Positions 5,118 through 7,233 of a DNA stretch of 7,233 bases are shown here, one piece after another. The notes under the pieces are model-generated. The model was not told where the DNA came from. It did not search any database and saw nothing but the letters and a program-made list of their open reading frames with translations. The stretch is from CADEEN01 sp031389585. GTDB lineage: Bacteria > Pseudomonadota > Gammaproteobacteria > Burkholderiales > Burkholderiaceae_C. A program made the translations under genes and the position numbers. Position 1 is the stretch's first letter, and each line of letters starts with the position of its first letter. The stretch spans positions 1-7,233 of the forward strand of contig JANMSS010000282.1 of assembly GCA_031389585.1 (NCBI GenBank). Direction: 5' to 3'.

Positions 5118-6242
5118 TCAGACTTGGCGCGCCATCGGCGGTGCGGCCTCGGCCGAGCGCTGCGCCGGGATCTTGCCGGCACGGATGTCGTCGGCCCACA
5201 GTTCATGGTGCTCGCGGGCATAGCCTTCGTCGACATAGCCAGTGCGCATGCCGTTAAAGGCACCCTTGGTGCCGATCGTGCCCAGGTAGATGTGCCCGAG
5301 AAACAGCGTCATCATCAGCAGCGCTGCTACAGAGTGAATCATGTGCGCGATCTGCATGTCGCCGCGCAGGTAGGCCATACCGGGCACCAGTTTGTCGAGT
5401 ACGAGGCCTGAGCCGACGACGGTCAGACCGAGCACGAACACGCCACCCCAGAACACCACCTTCTCGCCCGCGTTAAAGCGATGCGACGGCACTTGGACTC
5501 CACCAAGCATGCCGCCGCCGCTCGCCAGCCAAGCGAGATCGCCAGCCCGCGGCAGGTTGTCTCGCACGAACGTGAATAGCACCACCAGCAGCGAGACTGC
5601 AAACAGCGGGCCCGCAAAGTTGTGTGCGTTCTTCAAGGCGAAGCTCAGCCAACCGAACAATGTGGCGCCGATCACGGGCAGCAGGAAGAACTTGCCGAAG
5701 ACCATCACCAGCCCCGACACGGCAAGTACCGTAAAGGCGATCGCATTGGTCCAGTGCGCCGCACGCTCAAACGGCGTAAAGCGTTCGATCTTGCGGCCAG
5801 TATCGGGGACATGCCCGCCCAACGAGCCCTTGCGCCAATAGAACAATGCGATTGCGAAGGCAGCGATAAACAGCAGCGCGCCACCATAGGGAATGATCCA
5901 GTTATTGCGCACCTGGCGCCAGGCTTCTCCGGCCGTGGTGAGACGCGAACCGGGGTACTGCACGAAAGGCTGGATCAGCATGCCCATCTCGGGCCCGGGC
6001 AGGCTGGTGTAACCCTGCTTGCCGCCGGACTCGCGAACGTCGCGCCAGAACGGCGCGTTGTTGCCGGGCTGGGTCTTGCCGCGCTGGGCGTTGGTCTCGT
6101 CGGGCTTGGGCTCGGCCGGAGCGACGAAGTTGGCGGGTGGGCCAGCACCAGGTTTGGCGGCCGGCGCAGCCTGTTGGGCCTGCAGCACCAATGGCGTCGC
6201 GAGCGCCAGCATCAGGATCATTCGCATCACGCGTCGTTGCAT
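5118..6242 (-). CDS. fdoI: Formate dehydrogenase gamma subunit, cytochrome b
   Basis: The membrane subunit that takes electrons from the beta subunit and reduces quinone through two b hemes. With the ATG at 6242 it has 374 residues, far longer than E. coli FdnI/FdoI (about 210-217). The extra N-terminus is a signal peptide (about 1-22, ending LQAQ), a Pro/Ala-rich linker, a conserved-looking block NNAPFWRDVRESGGKQGYTS (61-80) and an added membrane helix (115-136). The family core follows, with helices at about 164-187, 209-228, 261-283 and 298-324. Candidate heme ligands are H163, H207, H303 and H317; their spacing (44, 96, 14) is close to FdnI H18, H57, H155 and H169. The C-terminus ends with GTKGAFNGMRTGYVDEGYA and a cytoplasmic tail. 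An alternative TTG start at 6266 would overlap the upstream stop (TTGA); the ATG is preferred because GGGGGTGG precedes it and it gives a normal signal peptide. Confidence 0.93.
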   Translation of the reverse strand: MQRRVMRMILMLALATPLVLQAQQAAPAAKPGAGPPANFVAPAEPKPDETNAQRGKTQPGNNAPFWRDVRESGGKQGYTSLPGPEMGMLIQPFVQYPGSRLTTAGEAWRQVRNNWIIPYGGALLFIAAFAIALFYWRKGSLGGHVPDTGRKIERFTPFERAAHWTNAIAFTVLAVSGLVMVFGKFFLLPVIGATLFGWLSFALKNAHNFAGPLFAVSLLVVLFTFVRDNLPRAGDLAWLASGGGMLGGVQVPSHRFNAGEKVVFWGGVFVLGLTVVGSGLVLDKLVPGMAYLRGDMQIAHMIHSVAALLMMTLFLGHIYLGTIGTKGAFNGMRTGYVDEGYAREHHELWADDIRAGKIPAQRSAEAAPPMARQV

Positions 6243-6262
6243 TGTGGCCACCCCCGGCAGGT

Positions 6263-6538
6263 TCAAGGCGTCTTGGTCGGCGCTGCAGTCGCAACAGCCG
6301 TTATGCGTGATTTCTCGTCCTGCCCTTGCGCGCGCTTGCGCATCTGCTCCTCCCAGCTGATCTGGTCGCCGGCCTTCCAGCCTTCGGCCACGCTGCTGCT
6401 CTTGGCCATGTCCCAGGCCTTGGAGTCAGCCTTCCTGACCGACGACTGGCCGATCTCCTGCGGCTTGTCGCCGCAACCCGCCGCGACCACGGTCATCAGC
6501 AAAAGTCCCATCGTGCTTCGAATCATGATGTTGCTCAT
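6263..6538 (-). CDS. Small lipoprotein encoded inside the formate dehydrogenase operon
   Basis: The 91-residue product has a lipoprotein signal: MSNIMIRSTM, a hydrophobic run GLLLMTVV, and a lipobox AAGC, predicting lipidation at C22. The mature part is polar: GDKPQEIGQSSVRKADSKAW, then KSSSVAEGWKAGDQISWEEQ and a basic MRKRAQGQDEKSR stretch, ending in an Ala/Thr/Pro-rich tail. I do not recognise a named domain. The start at 6538 is chosen because its ATG shares an ATGA overlap with the stop of the beta subunit gene, implying translational coupling; the frame is open upstream to 6565, but that would overlap further and spoil the signal. Asp at position +2 relative to the lipidated Cys is absent (it is Gly), so under the usual enterobacterial rule the protein may go to the outer membrane. 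It lies between the beta and gamma subunit genes; a role in the enzyme's assembly is inference only. Confidence 0.85.
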   Translation of the reverse strand: MSNIMIRSTMGLLLMTVVAAGCGDKPQEIGQSSVRKADSKAWDMAKSSSVAEGWKAGDQISWEEQMRKRAQGQDEKSRITAVATAAPTKTP

Positions 6539-7125
6539 GTCGGCTTGCCGTACGCAGTACCCCAACCCCAGACCTCACTGCCCTTGCCGCGCTGCAGCAC
6601 CCGGTTGCGGAAGATGTCGGCGACCACGTCGCCATCGCCACCGAGCAGCGCCTTGGTCGAGCACATTTCGGCACAGGCCGGCAGCTTGCCTTCGGCGAGC
6701 CGGTTGCGACCGTATTTCTCGTACTCGGCCTGGCTGCCATTGGCCTCGGGGCCGCCGGCGCAGAAGGTGCACTTGTCCATCTTGCCGCGCAGGCCGAAGG
6801 TGCCGTTGGTCGGGAACTGCGGCGCACCGAACGGGCAGGCGTAGGAACAGTAGCCGCAGCCGATGCAGACATCCTTGTCGTGCAACACCACGCCTTCGTC
6901 GGTGCGGTAGAAGCAGTCGACCGGGCAGACCGCAATGCACGGCGCATCGCTGCAATGCATGCAAGCCACCGAGATGCTCTTCTCGCCCGGTACGCCATCG
7001 TTGAGCGTGACCACGCGGCGGCGATTGACGCCCCAGGGCACGTCGTGCTCGGCCTTGCAGGCCGTAACGCAGCCGTTGCACTCGATGCAGCGCTCGGCGT
7101 CGCAGATGAATTTCATTCGAGCCAT
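6535..7125 (-). CDS. fdoH: Formate dehydrogenase beta subunit, four [4Fe-4S] clusters
   Basis: This ferredoxin-like subunit moves electrons from the alpha subunit to cytochrome b. The 196 residues hold sixteen cysteines in the expected four groups: C13, C16, C19, C23; C55, C58, C63, C67; C87, C90, C93, C97; and C119, C122, C151, C155. They fall in the motifs CIECNGCVTAC, CMHCSDAPCIAVC, CIGCGYCSYAC and KCTFC...CAEMC; the large spacing in the last group is typical of the NarH/FdnH family. Two further cysteines (C8, C71) are unlikely to be ligands. E. coli FdnH/FdoH is about 290-300 residues and ends in a membrane helix; this protein stops near WGWGTAYGKPT with no hydrophobic tail. An AAGGAGA site 7 bases before the ATG supports the start. 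The gene follows the alpha subunit by 21 bases and overlaps the lipoprotein gene by 4. Confidence 0.96.
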   Translation of the reverse strand: MARMKFICDAERCIECNGCVTACKAEHDVPWGVNRRRVVTLNDGVPGEKSISVACMHCSDAPCIAVCPVDCFYRTDEGVVLHDKDVCIGCGYCSYACPFGAPQFPTNGTFGLRGKMDKCTFCAGGPEANGSQAEYEKYGRNRLAEGKLPACAEMCSTKALLGGDGDVVADIFRNRVLQRGKGSEVWGWGTAYGKPT

Positions 7126-7132
7126 GTCAATG

Positions 7133-7139
7133 TCTCCTT
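7133..7139 (-). promoter_or_regulatory. Ribosome binding site of the beta subunit gene
   Basis: The minus strand reads AAGGAGA with a 7-base spacer to the ATG at 7125, in the 21-base gap after the alpha subunit stop. It selects this ATG over the in-frame ATG three codons later. Confidence 0.65.
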
Positions 7140-7146
7140 GGAATCG

Positions 7147-7233
7147 TCAAGCGCGTTCGATCTGGCAGACCGTCGTCTTGGTCTCCTGCATCATCGTCAC
7201 GCTGTCGTAGCCGTAGGTCGTGGCGGTGTTGAC
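7147..7233 (-). CDS. fdoG: Formate dehydrogenase alpha subunit, C-terminal end (partial)
   Basis: Only the last 28 codons and the TGA stop are inside the window. The peptide ends TTYGYDSVTMMQETKTTVCQ IERA; the YGYDSVTMMQETK block is typical of the C-terminus of molybdopterin-dependent formate dehydrogenase alpha subunits encoded just before a four-cluster beta subunit. The full protein binds the Mo/W-bis-MGD cofactor and oxidises formate to CO2. The active-site residue (Cys or selenocysteine) and any twin-arginine signal lie outside the window, so neither can be judged. Identity follows from this peptide plus the beta, gamma and fdhD genes downstream. Confidence 0.85.
   Translation of the reverse strand, partial: VNTATTYGYDSVTMMQETKTTVCQIERA

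Noticed and set aside
5622..7004. Plus-strand open frame of 460 codons opposite the formate dehydrogenase genes
   Set aside because: It is antisense to the gamma, lipoprotein and beta genes, and its translation is low-complexity Arg/Cys/Pro-rich sequence that mirrors the codons of the opposite strand.
1..7233. tRNA, rRNA, CRISPR array, transposase, toxin-antitoxin pair or defence genes
   Set aside because: Checked on both strands; no tRNA-like cloverleaf, repeated spacer pattern, transposase motif or terminal repeats were seen. The genes present are housekeeping, membrane and respiratory.

Overview
This 7.2-kb, GC-rich window looks like the chromosome of a betaproteobacterium, most likely Burkholderiales. 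The evidence is the gene style: a formate dehydrogenase gamma subunit with a long exported N-terminal extension, an FdhD with a TGCGQG motif, compact 4-bp gene overlaps and very high third-position GC. The assignment rests on recalled family resemblance, not on a search. I see no tRNA, rRNA, CRISPR array, insertion sequence or phage gene.

Layout. Bases 1-106 (minus) encode a fragment of the ClpA ATPase that starts abruptly in the linker before the first AAA+ domain and has an in-frame stop upstream. Bases 237-836 (plus) encode a UPF0114/YqhA-type membrane protein. Bases 1025-1558 (plus) encode an exported CHRD-domain protein. It converges on a minus-strand pair: dcd (dCTP deaminase, 2488-3057), followed 25 bp downstream by a YpfJ-type membrane-anchored zinc metallopeptidase (1575-2462). 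Divergent from dcd is a Mpo1-like (DUF962) membrane protein (3218-3751), which converges on the last gene of the operon to its right.

Bases 3830-7233 are a compact minus-strand respiratory formate dehydrogenase operon. In transcription order it holds the catalytic alpha subunit (only the last 28 residues are in the window), the four-cluster iron-sulfur beta subunit, a 91-aa lipoprotein, the cytochrome b gamma subunit, a 114-aa exported protein with two cysteines, and fdhD, the sulfurtransferase that activates the molybdenum/tungsten cofactor of the alpha subunit. Alpha oxidises formate, beta carries electrons through four [4Fe-4S] clusters, gamma passes them through two b hemes to quinone, and FdhD matures alpha. 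The two small exported genes sit between subunit genes and have no function I can name. They are the best candidates here for undescribed components.

The other points worth a second look are the truncated clpA, the single-cysteine active-site loop of FdhD, the missing Shine-Dalgarno sequence of fdhD beside a -10-like box, the missing membrane anchor of the beta subunit, and the periplasmic extension with an extra membrane helix in gamma. Most of the window is ordinary housekeeping and respiratory content, and I found no clearly new multi-gene system.
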